Shown here piece by piece: positions 12,061 through 23,284 of a stretch of DNA of 64,000 bases. Position 1 is the first letter of the stretch. Each line of letters opens with the position of its first letter. The stretch is taken from assembly GCA_001600455.1 (NCBI GenBank), contig BCKC01000009.1, positions 806,001 through 870,000 on the forward strand. The letters run 5' to 3'. Below the pieces are notes generated by a model. It saw nothing but the letters and a program-made list of their open reading frames with translations, searched no databases and had not been told where the DNA came from. Both the position numbers and the translations under genes were made by a program. This DNA is from Endocalyx cinctus (taxonomy: Eukaryota > Ascomycota > Sordariomycetes > Amphisphaeriales > Apiosporaceae).

Positions 12061-12369
12061 CACGTGCTAGAAGAACCGTACTCGCTAACTCGCCTTTAGT
12101 GGCTGAACAAGCAATATAACGATCTGCTTTTTAAGTAATCTAGACTGTCTCTCGTATTGTATTCTAGAACCCCGTCCGTTAAGATACCAATAGTCAGGGC
12201 CTTATTCGTCTCGAGTCCGTAACATTGCACTTAGCGTTAGTTGACCACTAAACCAATATTATCCCCCAACGTTCACGTCGTCTTTTCCACCACATCACGA
12301 TACTAAAAATTCGATAGCCAAGTTATGTTGCATAATTAATTTATCTGACATGACCCAGATCTTTCGATA

Positions 12370-12645
12370 TTAATCGCACTGGATCCTGCCCTTACGATCG
12401 TCGTGGCATTTGCCTTTGCAAGCACGACTTTGATGACAAGCAGAGAATTTTGCACGCCCATCGGATAGCACAGAATTATCAAAACCCGAGTCTATGGATA
12501 CGCTTAGTATTTCTTGCCAAGCCGGCCAAACTTTTCGAAAGCCGAAGATACTATGTAATAGCATGAGACGATACTTACGATCGGCACAATTAAGAGCTCT
12601 ACCGGACTCGGATGATACGCAATCCAGAACGGGACACTGACCTAA
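12370..12645 (-). pseudogene. Possible relic of a cysteine-rich protein
   Basis: A minus-strand frame is open from just after an acceptor-like CTAATTAG at 12642-12649 down to TAA at 12370. It contains a cluster reading GQCPVLDCVSSESGRALNC and ends with ACKGKCHDD then RIQCD, so seven cysteines are spaced as in small secreted proteins. There is no start codon or signal peptide in frame, and no exon upstream is convincing. It could be chance; I include it because the two cysteine clusters share one frame. Confidence 0.2.
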
Positions 12646-15202
12646 TTAGTTATGATGTCAGTTTATCACATCCCGCAACTATTAGCTCAATTCAGGGGAA
12701 ACGCATACGAAGATTACAGAATTTTCAATGAACTGCAACAATAGTTTCGCAGAGACTGCGCTCGCAGACATTTACGACTGATGGCATGATGGGTTGTGAT
12801 GACCCGAGGTTTGTGCGAATATGTCGCTCTTGTTTGAAGCTGTTAGGATGATAAGTCGCTTCGGCAGCAAATTGAAGGAAATATGGTCGAGATGGTCGTG
12901 CCTTTTTCTGGTGAGTCACTTCCCTTTAGCACAACTCCTAATTGAGGTTATCTACTACATTTCTGCTACTTGTTATTTAACTTCCAAAGTATCAATAGGG
13001 TCGGCCAATATTTAAGACAGGAGTCCGGCGACACATTTGCGAGCGCAGCTCCTTGTTGACGCATTGAACCTATGTTCGGGCACTAATCCCGGCGACGAGA
13101 TTGCATACGGAATAATGATTACACATTCTTGTTGGTAGTAACTACTTATAACACGGTCTGATGTTATTATTATATGGTGGTACATGTTTGGGCTTATGTC
13201 ACCGAACCTCATTGCATACTTGAGCAGACAGCTTTATCTACGGGAACAAGATGATAAGGTATAGTAAGTTTGGGGGCTGGTCGAAAGGAAGATAGAGGGC
13301 TGTAGAAGGTCTTGCCGAAGCTCCCTTTCGAACTCTTCCAGTTTGATTTATAGCTGAACGGGTGAAAACCAACCTATCAACGCGGAACTTACAGTGGCAC
13401 AACAAAGGGCGGTCCTGTGAATACGTCCGGTAAGGAATTTATGCATGCACCTCCTCGTCGGTCCCATATTTCTCGATTTTACTGGACTCAGTCACTTACT
13501 TAAATCATGAAACAATATACAGAAACAAGCCTGACGAAATGTGTAACGAATAATTATGTGTTATTAGGACCACTCAAACTCCAATACCGCAGCCTAAAAT
13601 GAAAAGTATAAGTACTCTCCCAGGTCGAGGTTTAAAACTCCCACTTTCATAGTGTACTACGTCAATACGCATTGAATATTTCTTCCCGGATTTCATTCAA
13701 CCTCCAATCACCTACTATGGCGACGGACCAGTCATTTCCCATCTATCAACCATTATTTGGACTAATAAATAGATACGAAGAGCGACTCGACGATAAAGAT
13801 GGTCCCTGTATGGTCTCATGGAATTTGCTCAGCGAAGGTTCTCTCATGCACTCCCCTGGGCTTCGAGGCACACATGATGGTATTGGTCTTAAGCCCAAAG
13901 ACAGGGAGAGTTTTGTTTCTAAGTCAGATATTGATACCTTTCCCACTAATTATACAGGTCTCAATTACATATGACCATCTTCAAGCTACGCTAGTCAATG
14001 ATTCGTTATTTATCGAGTTGCCCCACGGGAAATATTCTTCCCCAATACAGAATTTCTCCTGGCTGATGGCTATTGGATTGGATCGGATCAACCTACTTTC
14101 CTGAACCTATCCACAGTTGTGGAACGCAAATTCTCCAAATTCCCTCTAGGCGCACCTCAAATTTTGACGTACCAACTTGCTGGATCGACTTCTTACCTTC
14201 ATCAACCTAACTCAGTCAATGAGTCTAGGTTTAAGACATATAGAATTTCTCTCACCATGCCGTGTATTAGCAAAAACCACATGCCTTTCTCAAGGTCGAC
14301 ACATGTATGATCTGTAATTATGATCAAAAAGTCAAACACAGTCTACCTTATCCAAGCTTCGCGTACGAGACCTTAACGAAATCCCATGTGTGCACTTTTC
14401 ATGGAACTTTGACCCTTTTCTATGAAGATTGGGAGAGAGAGAACCATGATTCTGTACTGGGATCTAATAAGAAGCTGGTGAACACATTCTCAGCAGTAAA
14501 GATTGCTGAAAAATCTTGTAGGCAGCTATGCCCACCCTGAAATTAATATGAGCTAGATAGGAAAAGTATACTAAAAAGAAATATAATGAACATTCTAGTA
14601 TGAGCTCGATCGAAATAACAGCGGCGATATTCTTTACATAAGCTTGTTCGTCGATAACCGAAATCAAAATAATTCCGTCCTCTCGGAGGAATGGTCTTCA
14701 GAGGTAAAAATGGTGGAATGATGTGAAAACGTTGACCTTGGTTTTATAAAGTTTATGGATATGGATGACGATATATATCATTAGACGGAGTTTTATCCCG
14801 AAAATATTACTTTAATCAGCCATGGAGAAACTGAGATGCACGACGATATTCGTGGTTCGTAACGTGTAGGCAAAACAGAATTCATGCAGGGAATGACGAA
14901 TAATAGCGAGGACGCGTCGAAACTTACTCAGCCCACTTTTGTGCTACCGTGGTCTTCGATCACATAAGTTACGGTTGATCATTAGTACTAAGAGGTTACC
15001 GACGGGGGATCAACAGCGACTTTTAACATTTAAAAAGGGAGAGGGTGTAGATGTAATAAAGATCGTGTTTCTCGGAACAGGACAATAGGGGTAATTAGCT
15101 AACAACACCGTTTTCTTCAAAACGGCTTTCTTTTTACAAGCCAGTACCCCCGATGGTAAAACGGAAACCGGCCGGCTTAGACGCCAAGCCGACCGAGGTT
15201 GT

Positions 15203-15224
15203 AAAAAAAAAAAAAAAAAAAAAA
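15203..15224. repeat. Poly-A run, 22 nt
   Basis: An uninterrupted run of 22 A, located 55 bp beyond the stop of the relic at 15279-15566. Confidence 0.9.
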
Positions 15225-15278
15225 GACTGGAGGGCGGAGGCACCACCGTAATGAGTCAGCAGGCACACTCGTGCCGTA

Positions 15279-15566
15279 TCATTGATTTCGTATTCTTAGC
15301 AATTCAGCCTCGGTAAGATGACTAAAAATGGCTCGTAGATCACTGGCAACTCGACTGTTGATTTGGCCCACTTCCCGGCTGCCGTAATTCTCGGCAACCG
15401 CATCTTCCGCTTTGATCTCGGGACCGTCTGCCCCATTCGGAGGTTCCGTTATTAAAAGATGGAAAGACTGGTCTAACGGTCTAATGCCAGAAAATGCTAT
15501 TGGTAATGTATACTCTACTTCAGGTGATGTGACTCCCTAACTAGAATAATTGCCGTAATTATGCAT
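15279..15566 (-). pseudogene. Coding relic with one in-frame stop, family unknown
   Basis: A minus-strand frame from ATG at 15566 runs MHNYGNYSS, meets TAG (15537-15539), then stays open in the same frame for 85 residues to TGA at 15279. The downstream part reads like real protein: VEYTLPIAFSGIRPL, SFHLLITEPPNGADGPEIKA, DAVAENYGSREVGQINS and RVASDLRAIFSHLTEAELL. Codon use resembles that of the intact genes. The TAG is preceded by CTAG-TTAG, so it might instead be an acceptor with an unseen upstream exon. The gene lies divergent to the DUF6924-like gene, with 245 bp between their starts. I do not recognise the protein. Confidence 0.5.
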
Positions 15567-15811
15567 AATACTACCGCCCCCCCCCCCCCTTCGCAGATAA
15601 CTCTGGGCTGTCTGGGGTATTTACTTGCGCGTTTACTTATCACACAGTAAATTTGATCGTGACTTAATGTTTGAATACTGTATAATTCTCATATAAGTAC
15701 CCAATAACTGTTGGACCTGACGTCAATCCGCTCATCAATATTCTCTTCCTCCACTCTTCTGCGCAAAATTAGAAGCATCATAATTAAGAACAGAATTTAT
15801 CATCATTCACT

Positions 15812-16486
15812 ATGACGAGCACGCTGCTTTTCTGTACGGCTCTAGAAGCTAAGGTGGTGAGTAAGGTCATTGAAAATAGTGGGCGCTTAAGCTAAAAGAG
15901 CGAGCAGCTCGTCCCTACCATCTCATCGTATCTATATTTCTCCGGCGAGAAAAGTCACGATCCCCTCTTAAGAGGCATATTCTTCATCGTTGAATCTCGC
16001 GACATACAGGCCGATGAGAGTCAACGGACCGACGCGAGCTTAATTAAACGCACGTTGCAAGACGTAGAAAGCTTTCAAACCGACTTTATAGGCGCCTCGG
16101 ACGAGGAATGCCAGGAATGGGCTCTCCAGCAATTTCGACGTTTTAATTTCATTAGCGGTCGCATGATTGCAATCCTGGACAAACAGTCGGCCACCGATCA
16201 GTCTGTATTATTGAAAGTCTACCAAGCGTCGCCCGGCTTCCGCTTTCCCGGCTTTGAAAATCCGCTTCCGCCAGGAGAAAGGGGCACTTGGTACAGTTTC
16301 CGTGTCCCGTATCAACAGGTTCTCACGGTCGATTCTGACCTCAATTACGTGGCACCTGATGTTACCTATCCAACCTATTTTGGTCTGAAGGAGCAGCTCA
16401 CGGATGAGAATGGCATATTCGATGTGGACCGGGCAGCACGACTGATTCTTGGACGGGAGGAATGGCCAAAAGAAGTCACACCATGA
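15812..16486 (+). CDS. DUF6924-like protein, function unknown
   Basis: Proposed exons are 15812-15856 and 15908-16486, giving 207 residues. Exon 1 encodes MTSTLLFCTALEAKV and ends at a consensus donor GTGAGT. The 51-nt intron is short, and alternative in-frame acceptors exist at 15899 and 15905. The body reads LVPTISSYLYFSGEKS, RGIFFIVESRDIQADE, then FIGASDEECQEWALQQFRRF and MIAILDKQSATDQSVLL. This strand/helix order and the ILD.QSA.D.SVLL motif resemble the DUF6924 group as I remember it; the assignment is tentative. No signal peptide or membrane segment is present, so it is probably cytosolic. It is the only intact gene in the 9-19.8 kb tract. A TATA-like TATAATT lies near 15690. Confidence 0.78.
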
Positions 16487-16938
16487 ACCAATAATATAAT
16501 CCGAATTCCTGGTCCTAGAAGAGCTAATTTCTAGTTATTATCCATAAATTGAGCCATATATATACACGTATTACTGTTGGAATTTTAATATCACTTGATT
16601 CAATTCACTGGGAAGGAGAATATGATGCACCTATGTGCAACGGCTACGGTAGATAGACAAACCACGATTCCCCAGAAATGAGGATCCGTATATCTGCCGG
16701 TGACCTGTAGAGATATATATCATACATATGTTTTCGTATTTAACAAAAATACATTTGCAACTTGTGATTGGTGGGGTATGATTACCTACCGAACTCATGA
16801 AGAAAAAACGGGGGAATTGTTAATTTAACTACGCCATGCATGACAACCAACAAAACTGGACATTATATGCACGAAAACCAACAATGACGTCTTGCCTCCC
16901 ATGAATTAGTACAGTCAAAGAGCCAGGATATTATAATC

Positions 16939-17268
16939 TTGAAGGATTTTCATAGCTCAAATCCAGTAAGGACCTGCGTTAAAAAGAACTCGGCCGACAA
17001 TCAGCTTTGCGAGAATCTAGTCAACTTCTTGTACAGTACAGGCGACATCCAAGAAATCTGCTACAGGGATTCCGGTAGAGCCTGCTGTGTGTCCTGGAGC
17101 AAGAAACTGAAAGGGGCTAGTAGAGGTGATTTTGCCGATAACGCGAGCGATATCACGGACAATTGCGTTAGCAACGGCATAAGTGGTTGGATCAAGTACA
17201 TCAGCTAGAAGAACATCGGTAAATGTATCTTTGAATGTATTACCAGCAAGCCAGGATATTGTCGCTGA
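16939..17268 (+). pseudogene. Relic of a small secreted cysteine-rich protein, broken by TAG
   Basis: The plus frame reads NPVRTCVKKNSADNQLCENLV, then EICYRDSGRACCVSWSKKLKG, then NCVSNGISGWIKYIS and meets TAG at 17206-17208. The same frame then continues KNIGKCIFECITSKPGYCR to TGA at 17268. The pattern C...C...C...CCVSWS...NC..NGISG...C...C...C is that of a family of small secreted fungal proteins with a WD-like or killer-toxin-like cysteine pattern, as I recall it. The last three cysteines lie beyond the stop, so the stop removes part of the expected disulphide set. No start codon or signal peptide is found in frame upstream. The most likely reading is a decayed gene. It encodes no recognised toxin domain. 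Confidence 0.5.
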
Positions 17269-19835
17269 AAGGGGGGATGGGGTCATATTACAAACCGTGC
17301 ATTTTTTCGAAGAATGGGCTGGGGTATATTATACTTACGGACGTCATTTGTACCATGGTAACATATTCTTGCCGGGGGTATTGGATTGATTCATTTTGTC
17401 GGGGTTTCCTTTCGTTTTTCGGATCTTCTCAGGTCTCGTTTCGCAGCGTGCCTTCATGACTAGTATCTAGTGTTGGCAATTTACCACTCGTTTGTTTCTT
17501 GGAACTTTATGGGGTCCTGAGCTCATCCATGCCCCGGGGTTTCTGAATATTTACTGTCATGACTCTTTAAGTGTAAGGGGCAAATAGAACTCCAAGTGAA
17601 CTGTAAGAGAATGGGGACACGTTGGAGTGTAGGACAGCGCAGTTACGTAGACGGCGCTTAGTAGTGAGTGAGACAGGGGTGTAGTTTAAGAGTTGACTAA
17701 CTATTGCATTGATTCTTAGCCTTCTATTCTACCTATTCGGGGCGGAAGCCTTCCCTCACATAGAGGTATCCTGTTAGGGCTACCCGGAGGGTGGTCGCAG
17801 ACACGTGCCATAGCCCCCGTGATATCTAGGACTCTGACATGAACATCCACCGTGGCACATGGGCTTCTGTCTTCCAGACCTTGTCATAGATGTAGGCGTT
17901 ATGCTTAATTATCTAGAAATCTTCCAGTCATAAGCACAGAGAAAATGACAGAGCTGAGGGTTCAATTCACAGGTGATAAAATTTAAATGGTATCGGCAAA
18001 GTGAATAATAATTATAATTAGATATACTCGTGCAAATAGTATTGGTGGGTTAGATGATGGCATGGTGTCCCACGTCTGATTCGCACTGCACTTTTGCCAC
18101 GAAGAAGAGGGCGACACTGTCTATTCTCATGTAGCGGTGAGTTAATCAAGCAAGAATGGTAATTACAAAAATTATGTTTACTGCAGATTAAGATGACTCA
18201 AGCCGAAATTTGTACTACCTCGAGGGTTGTATGACCGAATCTGTCCCTGTAAAAACCTGATTATACTGGGCGGTACTTCAATATCAATTTAATTGAGACT
18301 ACGCATATTAGTTCCGAGCAGATTATGTCGTTACACAAGGCTGAAGCTACCCCTTTGTAGCCAGACCGGAGCAATTAGTCCAATTCTTTAGTTATATGAA
18401 GGGGCGAAGGAACTTGGAGCCTTCGCAGTAATCTTGAGCTGTCAATGAAAATACTGTAGCTACATGCCTATTTCTGATTCATTGGAACACTGCGTGATTA
18501 ACTGATTCTTTATCTCAATACGTCAACCAGAAATACTTGATCACTTGATAACCAGTATGATTAAATTCAATATGATATTGAGTCAAAAGTTTGCGGTTGC
18601 TTATTGGTGTTCGTAAGAGAGGGAAGCCGGAAAGACCTATTAATTAATATAAATTATCTCCCAACCTCGAACATATCCAGTACCAAACCTTCACAACGAA
18701 ATCTGGCAAACTAGACACTAAGGTGAATTTTAACTACACCACCATTATCTGCACATACACAAATATCTTGAATTCTTTATTAGCTACCCCCTATTGACAC
18801 ATTCGTCATGTGTACTCGAAATTATAAACAACACTATTGCACACGTAAGAATCATTTTTATGGCAACCTTCTTCCAGGAGGTGTTGAACTATGCGATACT
18901 GCAAAAGCTAGGGTTCCCGTCAAACAATGTGCAACACTGGCGGAAGGGACGACAAAGGGAATTTCTGTAACTTGGTGTAGAGATAAATCCTGTCGTTGAT
19001 GGTAAATAGAACCCTTTCCAAAAAAAAAAAAAAAAAAAAAAAAAAAGACAGAGTACAACGTTATACTAAATATTGAATGAGAAAAAAAGCAGGTTACTTC
19101 GACCTTTCGCGAGCTTGTTTGCTAAATTAGCAAAATGCACACACCATTTTCGAGCTCGACGTATGGTTTATATGTCTCTTTCTATGCGATTGGCCATCTT
19201 ATGAGAATCCGATTCTTCTGTGAATTCGACATACGGATGGACAAAAACACTTGGTCGTTCTTTTGCTTATTATGCGTCCTAAGAGAAATAGAAAAAAGAA
19301 AAAAGCCGATGAAAAACACAACGAAGAAGAATGTAAGGGTGGAGAGAGAAGGTGGAAACGTGATAAACATGTACTACGGACATTCTTTTGAATAACTAGC
19401 ACACAATTTTTTTTTGGAATAAAAAACTTTCTTTGCCGACTTAAACTCTCCATTTTCCACTTTCTAGAAAAGTAGTTCTCTTCGAAATGGATGCAATCGG
19501 TTGGAAGTGAAATGTCGTGAACCCTACTAGACCCTGCTTTATCTTTCCTCTTCCCTCGTTTCCTTCAAGGTAATGTTGCAGTTATTTCACCATCTTAATA
19601 TCCTTTAGATTTTTTAGTAGCTACGGCAGATATCCGGTTAGAATACGCCTAGAATAAAGCCACGAGATTTTGTAAGCAGTGGCTAATAAAGGATCGGCAC
19701 TTTATGGTTTATGATTCTTTTTAGTGCCTTTTTTTTCAGTACATGCGCTAAACTACGGAAGAGGTCTTATTGATCCCCAAGAAGAAAAAGAAAAAGAAAA
19801 GAAAAGAAACTCGCTGTTAAATAGTTAAGTTCAAT
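17269..19835. other. Gene-poor region of about 2.6 kb
   Basis: No convincing gene. A 63-residue frame at 18808-18999 with several cysteines has no supporting context. A 27-nt A run lies at 19020-19046. The last 100 bp before 19836 are A/G-rich (AAGAAAAAGAAAAAG), a typical 5' UTR tract of the next gene. Confidence 0.45.
19020..19046. repeat. Poly-A run, 27 nt
   Basis: An uninterrupted run of 27 A, the longest homopolymer in the window. Confidence 0.9.
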
Positions 19836-20566
19836 ATGTCTTCCTCGTCCGACCAAAAGTACGCCTCGCCAGCCAACATTCCTCCCCAGCTCTCGGACCT
19901 ACATTGCTATACCGAGACGGAGGGAGTCATAACGACGACCATGTTCGACGTTCCAGGGTATAAGGTAGTGAGGGTGCTGTGAGTTGAGCTTCCCCGCTTT
20001 CTCGTTCTATGTATGTATTTTAACTGGCTAACTTCGATCCCTATGATCGGATAGCGGAACCGTCTACGGATTGACGGTACGGTCCCGCAATTGGGCCGCT
20101 AGCGTGGGGATGGTTCTCAAGAGTATCGCCGGTGGAGAGTTGAGATGGTTTACTACTATGGTGAGTTACTTTCCGGTTCAGTCTCTTTTGGAGATGTTTT
20201 CGTCGTCAATTTAACTGACCCCTTCCACCAACCCCACCCCCTTTTTTTCGCCCCACTTGTTTAAGTGGTTTTATCGGAACGGAAGTACTGGTACATCAAC
20301 AACAACAAAAAAAAAAAAGAGAATCAGGAACGCAAAATAATGTTATTATACCTTATTTTAATCCTCGTCCACAGCTATACAACGCCCGCAACGATGCCAT
20401 TAGTCGCGCCGTCGCCGAGACCAAGTCGCGTGGCGGAAACGCCATCATCTGTCTCCGCTTCGAGTCCGGCGACATGGGTGGATTCGCGCAGTGCTGCGCC
20501 TACGGAACCGCCGCCGTTGTGGAGAAGGTCGATCCAGATACGCAGGTGCCCACGCAGCTGGCGTGA
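19836..20566 (+). CDS. UPF0145/YbjQ family protein (putative heavy-metal-binding domain)
   Basis: Three exons, 19836-19978, 20055-20160 and 20375-20566, give 146 residues; introns are 76 and 214 nt. The core is a YbjQ domain: ITTTMFDVPGYKVVRVL, then GTVYGLTVRSRNWAAS, then the alanine/asparagine-rich helix YNARNDAISRAVAETKSRGGNAIICLRF, and the closing strand CAYGTAAVVEKV. Bacterial YbjQ proteins are small pentameric beta-barrel-like folds with no established reaction; fungi carry homologues. The N-terminal 30 residues are polar and probably disordered. Both junctions restore the family sequence (RVL|GTVYG and FTTM|LYNARNDA). It is probably cytosolic and metal binding is unproven. The stop codon lies 217 bp from the convergent CE4 gene. 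Confidence 0.93.
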
Positions 20567-20663
20567 CATTAAAAGGGTAGAAATTATACAGAAGTAGAGG
20601 AAGGTGGATAAATTGATTCATGCATCTACGACTCATTTTCATTTTTATTTTTGTGCATTTGAG

Positions 20664-20683
20664 AAAAAAAAAAAAAAAAAAAA
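20664..20683. repeat. Poly-A run, 20 nt
   Basis: An uninterrupted run of 20 A in the spacer between the convergent YbjQ-like and CE4 genes. Confidence 0.85.
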
Positions 20684-20783
20684 CTTCCCCACCGAACTCC
20701 TGTTTCCCGGTTACCCCTGAATATCTAAATCGTAATACTAATAATAATCAAAAAGCTCTCGTACATGATCATAAAAAAAATCA

Positions 20784-23284
20784 TCAAAGCGGCGGCGCGT
20801 TCGGATCCATCATACACTGATCCACGCGCATGAGCTGCTTCCCCGACGCCTTAGCGATCTGTATGAACTGCCTCAAGTAGCCGACGGTGCTCTCGTAGAG
20901 GTAATGCATGACGACGAGGTTCCCCCCGTTATCGACGTCCCTCTTGAATGACTCGAGCTGCTTTTCGGGCGTAGGTCCCGTCGCGTACAGCCAGTCCTCG
21001 ACGTCGACGCTCCACATGACTATATAAGGGTCGTCCGTGCCTAGCGCCGTCGCGAGCCGCTGCCGCATGCGCGCTCCTTCGGTTCCGAAGGGAGGGCGGA
21101 AGTAGGGCGTGTGCAGCCCGTTGAAGGTCTGGGCTACGGTCGCGATGTCGTTGTTGTATTCCCAGTCGATCGCGTCGTAGGAGGGTAGTCCTTCCATTTT
21201 GGGATGGGTGAAGCTGTGGAGGGCGATTTGGTGACCTTGAGCCATCACTTTGAAGAAGAAAAGAAGAGTTAGATACTTATTTGAGAAAAAGACAACAGTT
21301 TGGTAGGAGGCGTAAGTTGAAAAAAAAAAAAAAAAAAAAAAAAAAGAAAGGAAAAAAAACTTACTCTCTTGATACACGTTCGTCAAGTTAGTGCTAGCGT
21401 CTTCCAAGGGCGCCCCTACCGTGAAGAAAGTGACTTTTATATCCTCCTCCTTCACGATATTCATGACCTCCTGAGCGAACTTCGGGTCCCCGTCATCAAT
21501 AGCGAAAGCGAAAGAATTGGGACGCTTGCACGCGAACACGAGGTTTCCGCTAGGTAGCTTTTCGGGGATCGTGAAGCCAGCCGGAACCGTCGGCACGATC
21601 TCGACCTTGGATAAGACGGTGGCGTTGGTCGTGTAAAACCCCTTGAACGCGACCCCGACGGCCCGGGTCCTCTCGATGTTGAAATGCGACATGGGGATGT
21701 ATATGTTCGTAGAAGACGCGTACCGGGAGGCCTCGACCGAGTCCCACGTCTCCGGGAAGGGCGCCACGCTCTCGTTGCAGGCCGAGTTGTGCTGCTGCAG
21801 GGAGACGGAGAACTGGTTGCTTCCGCTGTACGCGATGTGAAGGTAGGAGCCGTCGTAGCTGGTCACGTCGCGGCAGCTGCCGGAAAGTTGCGTGTAGAAG
21901 GCGTAGTCTGGGTCGTCTGCCCGGATGGTCAGCTTCTTGGTGCCCCACGTTAGGGACATGCCGTCGTCGGCGCCGTGCCAGAATCCTAGAGCGTTGTTCC
22001 CGTGGAATTTGAAGTTGTCGATCACTAGCGCGGAAGCGGTTCCGGCTGGTGCCGGTACGGTGGATGAGGGATTACTGGCAGGAGTTGTCGAGGGAAGAAT
22101 ATACTCAGACCCAGTGGTGCCGCAGTAGAAAGCCATAGGTCCGAAAGTCACAGGGCCAGTGAGTCCGGCAAATAATATGGTGGTGACCTTGGTAGTATCG
22201 AGTCCCGAAAACTTTGAAAATGGTATTGTGTAGAGCTTCTCTGTTCCGTCGAATGTCCAGCCTAGCTGAGTCGTGCTTTGGGAGGGGAAGACTTTATCTT
22301 CGCCGTCACACGTCGCTGCCGAACTTAGCTGAATATCAAACTTGGTTCCTTTGGCAGCCTTTACACGCGTAGATATACCGCCGTAAATATTGCTGGCGTT
22401 GATGCACGAAGTTTTGCTATAGAAGTACGAATCTGTACCGTTCGGGGTAAGGGTGACGCGGTTATTGCTCACAACTATAGACTTCATGGTACCGTCGTCG
22501 CTGCTTGGCTTTATCATCGCATTGTAATACAAGAAAGTGAGTCGGGATTGGGACTCCCAGTCATCAATCAGTAGATTCGAACAAGTTGTGGTTGCAGAAG
22601 CTACAGTAGTGCTTGTTGGGTCTGCAAGCACTGAGATACTTGAGGCACTCGTAGCCTGCGACGTTGCAAGTGAAGCTATAGAGGAGGTAGAAGAAGAAGC
22701 AACAGCATCGCACGTGAACTGAATATTGCTGACTTGCCATGTCTCGCCAACATTGGAGAAGGTAGACCAAGTTAAGCTCGTAATGGCAGCTGGGTTCGCA
22801 CCGGAGAAAGACGACAGGGGAATAGAGATGGTCTGCTGAGATGCCGTCAAAGACTTGACAGTGTACCAGGTACGCTTAAAGCTCGTGTCTAAGCAGGGCG
22901 ATTTCGTTTGGATCTCCACCATAAGTGATGATGCTGCCTTAGGAGCTTTGACAGAGAATGATATCGCATTGTAGCCTTTGGAAGATGCATTGGTACATTG
23001 CAGATTCTCGTAGAAGTACGAGCCAGCTTTCGGCACGAATGATAATGTGTTTTGAGTGGTAGAAATGGAGGTCATCGAACCATCATCTAGACGTCGCCCT
23101 CGTTAGTAGAATTTCGAGCTTGTCAGTTGTTCGGAGTTTACTCACCACTTGTTCGCATCCCAAGGGTATTTGTCTTGCTAGACCACTTGGAGAAGTCGTC
23201 GATCAATAGGGTGGTGCAGCATGATGCGCCGAGCTCACATATAAGTGAAGCGATTATGATCGCGCGAAAAAGATACCAAATCAT
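20784..23284 (-). CDS. Secreted CE4 polysaccharide (chitin) deacetylase with N-terminal beta-sandwich repeats
   Basis: Minus-strand exons 23284-23146, 23086-21365 and 21247-20784 give 774 residues. Residues 1-22 form a signal peptide (MIWYLFRAIIIASLICELGA). Three similar modules follow (about 28-150, 190-340 and 370-540), each starting with a (L/V)(L/I)IDDF/W-type strand and holding paired cysteines; they look like carbohydrate-binding beta-sandwiches joined by Ser/Thr/Pro linkers. The C-terminal NodB domain has motif 1 FAIDDGD (D577, D578), motif 2 H631-SFT-H635, motif 3 RPPFG, motif 4 DVEDW and motif 5 VVMHY, so the metal triad and catalytic residues are present. CE4 enzymes remove N-acetyl or O-acetyl groups from chitin or related glycans. 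Intron 2 (117 nt) has no stop and is a multiple of three, so retention would insert 39 F-rich residues into the catalytic domain. Confidence 0.92.
21320..21345. repeat. Poly-A run, 26 nt, inside intron 2 of the CE4 gene
   Basis: 26 consecutive A on plus, read as a T tract on the coding strand. It serves as the polypyrimidine region of the 117-nt intron at 21248-21364. Confidence 0.85.

Larger units (their letters stand above)
8810..15278. other. Gene-poor region of about 6.5 kb with possible degraded coding fragments
   Basis: No intact gene is recognisable. Open frames here (10759-11046, 13672-13974, 13799-14104 and 14119-14310 on plus) lack homology cues, good splice contexts or consistent codon use. 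The tract has a 25-nt T run (12036-12060), a 22-nt A run (15203-15224), one ambiguous base (11971) and a possible cysteine-rich relic at 12370-12645. I see no LTRs, terminal inverted repeats or transposase motifs. It may be decayed sequence, but its base composition is not extreme. Confidence 0.45.

Noticed and set aside
11922..12119. 65-residue frame across the N at 11971 and the T25 run
   Set aside because: Half of it is the homopolymer, and the ambiguous base prevents a firm reading.
13672..14540. Cluster of overlapping plus frames of 63-101 residues
   Set aside because: Three frames compete, none has homology cues or sensible introns, and codon use differs from the real genes.
18808..18999. 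63-residue plus frame with several cysteines
   Set aside because: No signal peptide, no splice partner, no known cysteine spacing. Probably chance.
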